Source: Metellina segmentata
Lineage: Eukaryota > Arthropoda > Arachnida > Araneae > Tetragnathidae
Assembly (NCBI GenBank): GCA_947359465.1
Contig: OX375879.1
Coordinates: 93,490,078-93,554,077, forward strand
Length of the DNA stretch: 64,000 nucleotides
Direction: 5' to 3'
The notes beneath the pieces are model-generated. The model ran no database searches, had not been told where the DNA came from, and worked only from the letters and a program-made list of their open reading frames with translations. Position numbers and translations under genes: made by a program. Positions within the stretch are counted from its first letter, which is position 1. Each line of letters begins with the position of its first letter. Below are positions 13,901 through 27,378 of the stretch, piece by piece.

Positions 13901-16900
13901 TAACAGGAAATCGGGTATACGAAGCCGAGTTCGTGAAGGAAATAATGTAGGTAAGTTCACGAAAGGAAATAGGATAATAAAGGATTAAACAAGAGTTTAT
14001 CAATATTCTTTATAATTTTGGTATCGTATTCAGTTTTCTTAATTAATGTAAGGTTGTTAATAAGCATTCGTCACCGAGTATGCAAAGTTTGAAGTTTGGG
14101 GAGACACCTGACTCAAACATTACAATTTCTGGACTGAAAAATCTCATAACAGGAAATCGGTTATACGAAGCCGAGTTCGTGAATGAAATAATATAGGTAA
14201 GTTCACGAAAGGAAATAGGATAATAAAGGATTAAACAAGAGTTTATCAATATTCTTTATAATTTTGGTGTCGTATTCAGTTTTCTTAATTAATGTAAGGT
14301 TTTTAATAAGCATTCGTCACCAAAAGTATGCAAAAAATGAAGTTTGGGGAGACACCTGACTCAAACATTACAATTTCTGGACTAAAAAATCTCATAACAG
14401 GAAATCGGTTATAAGAAGCCGAGTTTGTGAAGGAAATAATATAGGTAAGTTCATGAAAGGAAATAGGATAATAAAGGATTAAACAAGAGTTTATCAATAT
14501 TCTTTATAATTTTGGTATCGTATTCAGTTTTCTTAATTAATGTAAGGTGTTAACGCTTTGGGGGAAAGACAGAAGGTAGCTCAGGTGATATCTCTCTAGC
14601 GCCAAACGATACGCCACACAATACTATGAAAGGAAAGCGTCAGTCGAAAATGCCACGCAAGTTGGGTAATTAGGTAAGGGGGGTTGGGCACACACAGGCA
14701 AAAGAGCCGTTACTGGAGATGATTGAATAAATCTAAGCGCCGCAGCGTAAGGTTTAAGTATAAAACTGCACATTATATAAACATTAAGTTACTTCACTTT
14801 TTAGTAGGCACAAGAAAAGTGAAGATGCATCACTTGTGATACATCTCAAAATATAATGCACGGTTTTTTTGTATTAAAGAAATAAAATATCTCAGAACAT
14901 AAAAACCTTATCTTACATCTATAGAAAATAATTTATGAACTATCTAAAAGTAAAATAATTTATTAAAAAGAATAAAAATGGGGACAAAATAATAACTTTC
15001 TGGACATTTTAAAGTCCAATTAGTTTTTGTGTTGCAAAAACTGACCATAAAGCAATAAACATATCCAAAATTTTTTATTGAAAGTTGTAACGAGCTGTCA
15101 TGTAACATGCTATCAAACCGAAGGAATGGCTTAAAATTGTCTGTAAACAGAAACATTAGACAGTTTGCGTTCGTTTTGAATACATTATCACGTCACCACT
15201 GTAAAGTTCTCTGGATGTTTGACGGAACAAAAATATTTGATACCTGTTCGCAGGGACATTTCGCATGCATCTGTTATCTCATCGATCAACATTAGTTATC
15301 TGTTAGTTGTAACAATATAGTTGTGTACTGTAATTTAACGGTGTAACCTAGATTCATGATAAAAATTGCATCCACGCGAATTCCCTTCAAATGAGGCTTT
15401 TCTTTCTTGTCCTCCATATCCTTCTACCCAAGGCCACATATCTGACTTGACTTTATCTAGCTTTACCCCACTCTTTCTGGAATAGTCTCATCCATGTTAA
15501 ATTTGGTCTGCCTCTCAATCTCTTTCCATCAAGATTGACTGAGATTTCGTGTCTTGTGTTCCGTGCATTTTGTGTTGTAGAGACCTTGTGCCACAAAACC
15601 AAATCAAACCTCCTCTTCCGGGGTCCAAATTAGTGGTACTCTTGGATGTTCCTTAGTGGGCATTCTTAATACATGTGATCCAAGCACACCTTTCATTTGA
15701 AATTAAACGGAATTTGGGATTGTAAGGTTCTCCTGCCAGACAAGGAAGAATGATGAGCGGAAGGAACCATTTGATCCCCAAGGAACCTAGGCGGGGGTGT
15801 TTTTGAGCGGCCATTCGGTTTATGTGAAAAGGAGGAAAAAAAATTGCGGAGGTGAAGAGACTTTCAAGGGTTGAACACCGAGAAGGAAGGCAGAACGGAG
15901 GGTCCTTTGAAGTCATGTTCACGAGACGCAATAATTGTCGTTTTGTTGTAAGGATAAAATATGTGTAAATCATATATGATACTCAGAATTGACGAATAAA
16001 TGCTTTTAAAAGTTCACACTAAAGAAGTGCTATCCATAGTAATGAGAAACTATAGATAGGAAAGGATAGAACCTTGACAGTGATTTCGACACTTTTTGTA
16101 TCCTTGATGTTATGTTGTGGTCAGTGTTTTCTGTGTTATTAACAATTTCTCTTGATTTATTATACGAGTCTCTCTTTAATTTCCTTCTATTAATGTTAAC
16201 TCTTGGTGTGTTTTCTCTGACTGTTTAGATTTAAATTTTTAATCTTCCCTCCTTTATTTAGAGACATACAGCTCTTCCTGTCATTTGAAGTATCGGAGAT
16301 TTTGCCAGTAAAAAACCCTAAGTTCCATCTTATGCTAGTTCGGTTGTCTTGTATAGTCTTTTTCACTATGAAAGTCTCTATTGCAATAAGAAATAAATCC
16401 AGATAACATGCCTTACACCAGTCTTAATGAGTAAAGTTTCAGATGTACCATTTACTACGACATGGTATTTGCTGACATAATACAAGTTTCTAATACTACT
16501 AATTACTTTCTTAGGACATGCTATTTCAAGACTCTTCATAAACATTCTCTAGTAACGCCATTGATAGCCTTTTAGAAGCTAAAGAAACTTAGGTGCAAAG
16601 TTCTATATTAGTCGAAAAGTGAAAATGAAAATGTGTCTCACTATTTCTTTTCCGCTTCTAAATTCTGCCTATTCGCATATCAATGTATCTTCAACTTCTT
16701 TTTATCATATTTAGCAATATTCTGGTAAGCACCTGCGACAGAATTAATAGGAAATTATTGCCATAGTTGAACGGGTCACTACGGCCAAGTGGGCTTTGAA
16801 CACTGAGCTAGCAACCTGAGAGTTGTACGCTACTCAGATTCGATTTCTCCTTTGATGACATACCCCTGGTATAAGGGGTGACCAGCTGGTTTGTGCATTA

Positions 16901-19900
16901 CATACAGTAGATCCACTATGACAATACTTTTTACTATGAAATGTTGTCGAGGCCTTCTTTTTTTCTCGAAAGTCTCCTTCAAACGTCAGAAAAAGTGAAA
17001 TATTTTTTAAACTTTGGAATAACAATAATATTTTACACATAAATCACGAAAGCCCGTTTTGTTGCTCGACGTTAATTAAAAATTACCACAAATCACGAAA
17101 TAAGTCAAATAAATTGCTTTTTAAGAAACGTTCGTATCAATTACGGAGGTATTTCTGTAAAACATTTAACCTCATACAATAAATGTTTAGCTAATAAATA
17201 AAGTAGAAAATCTATTCGAAGCATCAGAAACTCTCGAACTCTGAGGTCTGGCGTCAAGTAAATTTTCACAGGTTATTTGTATGGAATTTCAAGGTTGACG
17301 CAGTTATTTTCAATTCGTCGTTCTCTTAAAACCATAGAAGTAAAATTTAATGTGTAACATTTCCTTAGAGGCCAGTTTTTAATCAAAGTCAATTCAACCT
17401 AAACCTTCAAAAATTGTTAAGAGCAAGGCTAACAGGGACAAAGGAACGCAAGATTGTAAAACATAACGAAAAGCTATTCGACGACGAAACGAAATTATTG
17501 GGAAACAGGCCCGACTTGATTTTTCTGAAACTGCCGTCGAAGTCGGGTTTTAAAGCTGGAAGTTTATAAAAATGACTTTGAAACGGGAAACAGATGTCAA
17601 CTTGAGACAAGTGACTGAAAGAGAAAAATTAGGGTTAGAATTTCTTAACAAATTTGTTTGTCACAAAATGTTGTTCAAATTAGTTTTAGGCGACATCATG
17701 TTCTATACTGACGGAAGTTGCCACTGCTGTCGTATAACTTGATCCCTGAAGTATGATTTTTAAAGCAAACTCCATTTTTACAAAAATATCGTGATTTAAA
17801 AAACAGGTAGTTATGGTTCGATAACGGTAATTCTCACGTAACTCCGCTACCGGATTTAACCGGTTTTTTAAGCCCTAGCCTGATGACTCGGAATCAGTCC
17901 TCTAATGGCTTGTTTGGAGTCATGTCGATAAATGAGAAAATCTGGATGGTACCTGCCAAATAAATAGGCATGATAAATTGTCTATAATTATGATTTGGAA
18001 TTTTTAACACACAGATAACTATTCCAATTACCTGCAAAACATTTTATGCTTAAATGATTACAATGTCTTTGTTTTTTACATAAAATTCAGTTTTCATATT
18101 TGAAACAATGTCAATCACTAATCGGCGCATTTCTCAATATTTGCATATCTAATCAAAGACCAGGTGTTATTGATTATATAAAGTAGCAAAATTACTTAAA
18201 TTACTTGGTTAGGTTAGGTTTAGTAATTTGGTCAAGCTCCACCAAACAAGGATAAGTTAATGTATATATATGTGCAAAGGATAGCTTTTTTTTATGATGC
18301 AAAAGAGAGAATTACCCCAGTCAGGAATCAAACCTACTTCGCCTACATCCATGACTGAATTTTGTAATCGATAGTGTATAGTTTCACCTCCTCATCAATA
18401 TTCAATCTATAAATTTTAGTTTTGATTTCTGTAATACTATCTCTCTCTCTCTATTAAGGGGGTCCGGGACACATTGAAAAAAAATTTTTATTTATTAATT
18501 TAGAATTTCGAATTTTTTGGTACTGACTACCCATCTAACTAATCAACGAAATCACAACACAAAATTTTTCCAAAAGTTTTTAAAAAAATTTTTAATTGAA
18601 ATTTTTTGAAAAAAAGTGGGGTCATATTAAATTGCTAAAACTCAAAATATTATTGATCCATTTAAAAAATTCTTGCAGTAAATTATTCACAAATTTATAA
18701 ACTTTAATTTAGATTCAGCAATTTAAAAAATATTAATTTAATAAAAAATAAAAAATATTTGAATGAAAATTTTTGAAAATTTTAAGGTACTTTTTTTAAA
18801 AAAAGACATATTTTTAAAAGTAAATATTTGTTTCAAATTTGCTGAATCGAAATTAAAGTATAATGTTTGAAAAAGATATATTCCAAATTTCAACCCTTAA
18901 ACTTTATCGGTTTTCGACTTATAGCAATTTGAATACAGGAAATCATGAAAAAATGTATCATGGAGAAAAACGCATTTAAAGTTTTAAAGATAAATGTTGT
19001 TGCCATGACAACAACTGTCAAGAGTGTTAGATTTTCAAAACAACGCACCACAAAAATTATTACATTTCTAGTTCTAATTAAGATAAAAACATGATTTAGA
19101 CGTCATTTTAAGCAGAAATACACATAGAATTTCTTAAAATAATTTTTAAAAAAATTCCAAAATTTCATGATTTTTGTGTCCCGGACCCCCTTAAACCTTT
19201 AAAGTATCTAAACACGTTGAAAATGTCATTTTTGACCAAAAGTTTTGATCTTATTTGATAGAATATTTATTTGATTTTCCAAAATATATTTGAATTTTTC
19301 TCTGAGTTAATTAGTGGCAACCGGAAGTGGCTGTTAAAAGGCCAGAAACCCTGTCCAAATTTAAATTTAAAACTCGTTTTTTTTTTGCAAATATTATTTT
19401 TGAAAGGTTTCTAAAATGTAAAATGTTTTCTCTTTTAGAAATATTGTGAAAATTTTTAAAGAGAAGTAAAGAACAAAATTGTTCACACAAACAGTAAAAG
19501 CAAGAAAGAGCAAACGATACACTTCTAACTATTTTGTAATCTAAATTAATTTTTATGCATTATTTCCTCACTTAAAATGTTTTAACACAAAAAGTCATAG
19601 ATGGATTTTAGTAAAACTTTGAGAACTTGTTCTTTATAATGTTGTCTAGGGGATGGACTAGAATAATTATGATGAGTTGAAAAGTTTTTAAATTATGATC
19701 ATTTATTTAAGAAATATGACTGTAAAACGATTAAAAATCCTGTATTCATTTTCAATCGCTTGTAAAATATTTGTTTATTTAAATATCCTTTAGATTCTAG
19801 TTTATTCTCTAGAACAATGCACGTAGTTAATTTTGGTTGCATTATTTTTTAAATGGGTTGAATAGATTTTCAGGTAGCATATTTGAAGGTTTTGACAAAT

Positions 19901-22900
19901 GTTTTTAAAATTTCCTACATAATCATCATTTTTACAAAATTATTAATATATATTTTAAATATTTATAGTCCAATGCTATTTTTTGATAACACCAAACTTA
20001 AAAATATCATTAAAATGCTTCTAAACCACATTTTTAGAAAAATAGTCCCAAACGTGTCCAGGTCAGATAGCAATTGAATTTTTAAATTTTAATATGCTGA
20101 ATATGTAATAAATCTACATACTATTTGCATTAATAACTGCGTAGATCTATAATGTATGATGGTAAAGAGAAATAAACAAAATTCCATCTTAGAGAAAGAT
20201 TAAAACATCTTTCTTACTAAAAGAAAATAATTATTCGCATGGTAAAAATGCGTAGATTTAATTTGTGCATCTGCGAAACAGCAATTCTAGTTAAAGCCTA
20301 TTTATAATTCACTTCAATCACCCCATGCAACACACAATTGTTAGAATAGCTTTTAACTAGAATAGCTCAACAAATTTAATCATGTGCTTAATTAGTTCAA
20401 AAACTGGTGCAATATTATCTTTGCAACACATCCTTATCAGATTCGTTAGGCATTCGTTATTAGATGCTGATGGCGACGCATTTTAAAATATTCATTCGCA
20501 ATTACGTGATTGTCACTCGATCTCAGCTTTCGGTGCTTTTATTGTTTTAGGATGCGATGCTAAGATTAATTTGCATATTCTGCACCGAAGCTGAGTGTAA
20601 TAAGGAAGGACACTCAATTATTTACGGGTGATGTGGGATTTTCCCATTGGGAGAAGAACTCTTCTAATTAGTAGAGCTCCAAACTTCACCGATTAATTCC
20701 GGGCCTGTTGGAGTGAAAAAATCGGCTCTTACTATTTCGTGGAAGTGGAATACTGCGTGGTAAAGTGAATGCTCTGTGCAATTTAAATGAGCTGAGCTTG
20801 GTTAGGAACATCTTTGGAATTCTAATTGTGTTTTTCTCCTTAAAATACACGCTTTAAATCAGTAACGATGAGAGGCATTTTCTGTCTAGCTAATATGGAG
20901 GTGACGATATCATTTATACTGTGGGCAATGCTTCCTTTACGTATTTTAAACATACTTGACGGCATTTGGTATGTGTTTCGATTTCACAATTTCAACGCTT
21001 TCTAATAAAAATTCCAAAGAAAGAATTTTTAATTGGTGATAGTTGATTGATCAACACCAATTTGATTCAACTCCAAAATGGCGTTAACCCTCATAGTGGT
21101 TTCGACGAGATATATCGCCATGACAACCACCAATAGAATTGAACTATGGTTTATGGTGGTTTTGCTTTGTTTATTTGCACCCAAAATCCCTCTCACGTGC
21201 AAAATAATGTGAATGTTCGTTTCAGTTGAAGTCAGGTTGGGGGTATCTTTGGAATTGCAAGGAATTTTTCTTCGTTTTATACAAACCAAGATAATTGAAC
21301 TATGGTTTTTATAGTATGGTGGGCCTGTTTATTTGTTTGCACCCAAAATCACTCTCACGTGCAAAATAATGTGAGTGTTCTTTTCAGTTGAAGTCAGGTT
21401 GGGGGACATCTTTGGAATTGCAAGGATTTTTTCTTCGTTTTATACAAACCAAGAGAATTGAACTATGGTTTTTATAGTATGGTGGGCCTGTTTATTTGTT
21501 TGCACCCAAAATCACTCTTACGTGCAAAATAATGTGAATGTTCGTTTCAGTTGAAGTCAGGTTGAGGACATCTTTGGAATTGCAAGCATTTTCCCCCGTT
21601 TTGTATAAAATATGCATGCTTTAAAAAAGAAATTGGAATCACTTTAAACAAACAAATTAAAAGGAATATGGGATCTTACTTTGAATGTAGTTTATTGCAA
21701 TTTTGGTGATGTTTGGTATTTAATTTAATTGGTGTTCACCAATCAGCTATCATACATGAATTCAGAATGCGTTGACCGGAATTTTCATTAGTGACGAGCG
21801 AAAATCGCATTAAAAAACAAGCCAAGTAACTTCATGTCTGGAATAATGTTACAAGTCTGGAATAATGTAAGCCAAGTAATGTTCACGTCTGAATCTCACG
21901 TTACAACTAGAACGTTGATTTTCTTTTGACTTCGTGTGTCTAGAGTTTCAAAACTAAGCTGATGTCTTTCTTTTGATAGCTATTAAAAAACGGATTTTAG
22001 GTTGGTTGGGAGGAAGTAGTATACTACCCATTATAGTATAAGCTACTGCTTTTTTTCGTTGTCTTGCACATATCCGTCTCATACCAAACAAATCTTAAAA
22101 TGGACAAAATAATTTTTCAAAACTATTCAACATTTCCTCACAATACTCCTGTACTTTACTCAGATAGAACCATAAACCTCTGTTTTAATATCATCTTTTG
22201 ACAAATCCTTTTTTTTAAATTGAGTATCCTACGAATAGAAATCCGTCTGTAATAAATTGATTTTGCTTGGTAAGATAAAATAAAGGAAACACGTGACAAA
22301 AAGTTCGGATTAACTATTTTTTATTTACGACTAAATCAGTCAAAAATTTAATGTAGTTTGGAAAAAGAATACATATTAGTCTTTTAAGCAACACAAGCAT
22401 ACACTAAAATGCAGTTTATCACCATTTTGTCGACGTTTGGCTATTTATCTAATTAGCGCTGACTAATTAAGCTATCATGTATCAATTAGTAAATCGCTCT
22501 TTCAATTTGTTTTTACTGCGTGCTGAAACACGAATCAAGTGACGTTCCTTCCAGAATATGTACAGGAAACCTGTTCCTCCACAAAAGCACTACCGTCACT
22601 TAAATCTAACTTGACAGGAAAAGCCTTTATAACGAATTAACGTGGAAAGAACTTGGATTGTGATTTTTCCTTTCAAAATGTAACTTTTGAACAGTTACTG
22701 TTTGGCACATCTACTTTCGGCGTCTGCTATGCTTTTAGAATTTATAGATTTTCCCGCAATTTAACAAAAGTAACTGATGGTTTGGTGCAAGTGTTAGGTA
22801 ACTTAAGAAAATTCTTTTGATTTTTCTGTGATTCATTCCGAGAGGTCTGGAATTCGACATTCATAAAAGTTCCTAGTACTTCTCACTTAACGACCTACCT

Positions 22901-25900
22901 GTTTAATGACCGCTCGGATTTACGATCAGCTCTCCAGCGATCGGAAGGGTTTCCAACCATCCCGGATTGACCGGGATTAGCCCGGAATCCCGGTTGAATG
23001 TCAAATTGCCTCATAATTTCGACCCCAATGTCACCTATACTCCAAAATAGTTATTTCTATCGCACATGACTTCGTGTCTATCCATTGAATGTCCTTTCCC
23101 AAACTACTATCCAAAGCCAATACTATATATGTCAGTCTGTTCAGAGCAGGACCATTGTGAAGAAAAGGTATTAGTTGCCTTTCAATTCTATTATATTGCA
23201 TTTGAATTTTGTTACAGTCTAGGGCAATATGTCCCGGAATCGTCTCAGAAAAAGTTGGCAACCTAGGGAAAACGCACTACTCCGTATGAGTCTTGGAAAT
23301 CCTTTAACACGACACCAGCCCAGGATTCGATGTAATAAAATGGAAGATTTCAGTTCAGGCAGTTTTGCTGATCTGGCCATCAACACTTGTAAATGTAGTC
23401 GGCGTTGTACTCAACAAATCGGATGCCAGAATGTTCGCATAACGTGTTCTGCTCACGATCGACGTGCCCTGTTTATACTGTATATGTTGTTGTTGTTATC
23501 TTGTCCATGGATAGAACACTTCAAATACGGCCATGCACGGTCCACACAATCTCAGCAATTTTTAAGGCAATTGTCCGAGTACAGATCCTCCAAGGGAGAG
23601 TCACGAATTTGTTGAATGCTCGCCAAGATGGCCGGGCAAGAGAGGACGTGTTCGGGACTTAATTCTGTATCACAGTTTTTACAGCTGGGATATGTCCTTG
23701 TTCCATCCGGCTGAATTTTCATTCCCCTAAGGTGTCCAGTTCTCAGTCTTACTATGGTTTGGGCAAGTGATCTGTTAGTAGTTGTTCACAGATCTGATGT
23801 TTCAACTTGATGGTCTTGTCCTTGAATTTTGATTTTGCCACTGTTCTGTAAATGCAATTCACTGATATGATTACTTTGTTGTGTCAAAGTTCTAGATAGT
23901 TCCCTAAAACAAATTAGTTGTTTTCCTTAGATAAGTGTTTTCCAAATTTTTCAATACCTTTAACAATTTAAAATTTACACGGTCCTCTTGAGATTATAAA
24001 ATTAAATAGGACATCCATATATGACATTATAATAAAACAAATAGAATTCTACATAGTTTAAAAGACTAAATAAATATTATGAAGTTTCCAGAACTGTAGA
24101 CTCCATAAAAGGGTAGTTTTATAGCATGCAAAAGAATGTTATTTGAATTCTTTTAACACATTAAACTAATTATTATTTTTTAATTACGATATCACGATGA
24201 CTCCTTTTGTCACAAATTCGTTGTTCACTTTTAGATCATATAAATGTCATGTATAATAAACGTTTTAAGAACATAAAATCGACATTTTAAATAATCATTT
24301 GTAGAGAATAACAACGCTTTATAGAACATAAATAGTCCGAGAAAACTATCTCCTTCGATTGGCACTGGAAATGTAAATTATCTGTACCTTCAGGTTTAAA
24401 AAAATGATAAATTGAACTATAACACACGCTAAACAATCGGTGCTTCGTAAATGAGTTCTACGTAGTAAATGAATATTACGAGTATTTACTCCAAGGTAAA
24501 TAATACCGGAACAGATTGTATAATTATAAACTGGTTCTACGATTCCATAATTTATGACCTTTCCACCCTTTTACTCTCTTTTTGCACGTGCTCAGGTTCG
24601 AAGATGAGGCTATTTTCGATAGTTCATGACTACTATCAATTGAGGAACATCATCTTTTCAATTTGTTCATTTTTTACCCTTTAGGAAACAGACCACTAAG
24701 ACAAGGCTAGACAAGATCGCGTTCTTTAAATCCAATGCTGTTTGTCTCGTTTACTGTTGTTCTAATGAAGTTTTTTAGTTTAAAATTCTTATCTTAGCCA
24801 AAAGCGTTTTTTATTCTTCCTTTATGGGATATTTACACGTCTCCCGGGAATTTCCCGAACTGGCATTGTCCGTTATTGTACTCTCGTGACTCCTCTCCTT
24901 AACAAACTGTCTGCATTCCCTAGACTTCTACTCATGAGAAGTTTTTCCACGATTACACCATTACCGATAAGCTTTAACGCTGTTGCACTAGTAAATAACG
25001 GGAGAATTGGGGATTCACGAGGTAAACTTTCTCTGGCATTGAGAATTGATGTTCCCACCTCTGTCTTAGACCTTTAAGCTGTTGGTTTCACCTATTCTGT
25101 TAAGGAAACACACGGTGTCCTACTTTGCAAAGCATATATATTTCGGTTTAATCAGCCTTAGTGTAACAAGAAATGACCGAACAACCAAACCATCAATAAA
25201 ATCGACCTTCTAATAAAAAAAGCCGAGTGACTGTGCGGGCAGCTTCATGCTATTTGAAAATTTGTCACGTGGTTTGAAATCTGTCACGTGGTTATGGGGA
25301 AAAGCATGTATCTTACTGTTATATAATTTTGTGATTGATCAAAGTAATTATTCAGCGTCATCGAAAACACTAGTCTACGATAACTTCGATTGCCAATAGA
25401 CCCTTGGCAATTGGCAAGTACAAGTGACTTACCCTTCTGTGACTTTATGACAGCGACTCCGCTCATTCTTCACTAGAAGGTCAATGACCAATCGCGCATA
25501 TTTAAGGTCAATTTGCAGTCACATGTTTGAATAACTAGACATTATCTCTCTTTGGCGTGTAAAGATGTCTTATGATGGAGTAGCAAATCAATGCATATTG
25601 TGAAAGTCATAGCACAATAATTTCGGTATCACTGAATTTAGTATTGATACTGAAATTAAAATATAATTTTTTGATTGATTAAAGTAATTATTCAGCGTCA
25701 TCGAAAACACTAATCTACGATAACTTCGATTGCCAATCGACCCTTGGCAATTGGCAAGCCCAAGTGACTTACCCTTCTGTGACTTTATGACAGCGACTCC
25801 GCCCATCCTTCACTAGAAGGTCAATGACCAATCGCGCATATTTAAGGTCAATTTGCAGTCACATGTTTGAATAACTAGACATTATCTCTCTTTGGCGTGT

Positions 25901-27333
25901 AAAGATGTCTTATGATGGAGTAGCAAATCAATGCATATTGTGAAAGTCATAGCACAATAATTTCGGTATCACTGAATTTAGTATTGATACTGAAATTAAA
26001 ATATAATTATTTGATTGATTAAAGTAATTATTCAGCGTCATCGAAAACACTAATCTACGATAACTTCGATTGCCAATCGACCCTTGGCAATTGGCAAGCC
26101 CAAGTGACTTACCCTTCTGTGACTTTATGACAGCGACTCCGCCCATCCTTCACTAGAAGGTCAATGACCAATCGCGCATATTTAAGGTCAATTTGCAGTC
26201 ACATGTTTGAATAACTCGACATTATCTCTCTTTGGCGTGTAAAGATGTCTTATGATGGAGTAGCAAATCAATGCATATTGTGAAAGTCATAGCACAATAA
26301 TTTCGGTATCACTGAATTTAGTATTGATACTGAAATTAAAATTTCAATTTGAATACTTCGGACTGTTTGACTTGACTCAGACTAAGATTTTAGAACTCAT
26401 TGATGGTAGTTACTGTAATTTAACGTCGTGCTGAAGCAACACAGCGGGTTTTGACGACGGTCCGGTATCGTTCCCCCAAGGGAAAGATTCGAAGATAACA
26501 CCACAAGAAATTATCGAACTGAAAAACCTGTGGGAAAACTGTCACATTTTAAAAGAAAGAATTATAAAACGAATTAAATGCTAAAATTTTAGTTTAACTT
26601 TCAATTTAGAAATCAAACCAAAGTTTATTTTTCAGGAACCAAAAAGATCATATATTAGAAATGTATACTTTTTACCTTTATATACCAAGATAATCGAAGC
26701 ACAGTGAAGCCAGTATTTGATTGGAATGAAACTTAGCATGCGTGATGTAGCATATGAAAAACCTATAATGTTGGATTTCATGTCATGTGTCCACGACGAT
26801 TTTTACGAACACGATCACCCGACCAAGCAGAGAAAACTTTCCGTCGAGTTAGAAATATATTAAGATCTGTTTTCCATTGAACACGTTTGAAATATGCTTG
26901 ATCGTCAATTGTCCAACCCATGGAATATAAGGGATCTTGGTCGCTCAGAACCATTTGGAGATCCAGACATAATAAAATGTTTGCACACAAAGCTAGTTCC
27001 ACAACAATCCACTGTCACTAAATAATTCACTTATACTACTCTTAAACAGTAAATTTACTAAAGCTTTAATTTACCAAAACGTTTTAGGGAACAGCTACAT
27101 TCTACGTTTATGAGTGGTGGCAACAACCTTGGTGATTTTTTTTGACGAACTTCTAAAGTCGCCAAAAAAAGAATTATTTCAAAAATATTTTTCTTCTTCA
27201 ACGGAAAAAAAAAGCTTGAAAACACATTTGAAAACGTTTTGAAAGTACATATTTTTTTAATTTCCCAAAAAGTAAATACATTACAAAACACAATTGTGTT
27301 CCAGCAGAATTAAACTTCGAATGTTGGGCAAGA

Positions 27334-27378
<45 letters not shown>

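Noticed and set aside
16834..16870. Functional tRNA gene
   Set aside because: Only box-like motifs are present; no cloverleaf with paired acceptor stem could be formed.
18203..18225. GGTTAGG repeats as arthropod telomere sequence
   Set aside because: Only two to three units, too few to be an interstitial telomere tract.
23229..23615. 128-codon plus-strand ORF
   Set aside because: It overlaps the LINE fragment, whose minus-strand frame has recognisable motifs.
25260..26345. CRISPR-like array because of regular repeats
   Set aside because: Units are 340 bp without short repeats and unique spacers, and the genome is eukaryotic.
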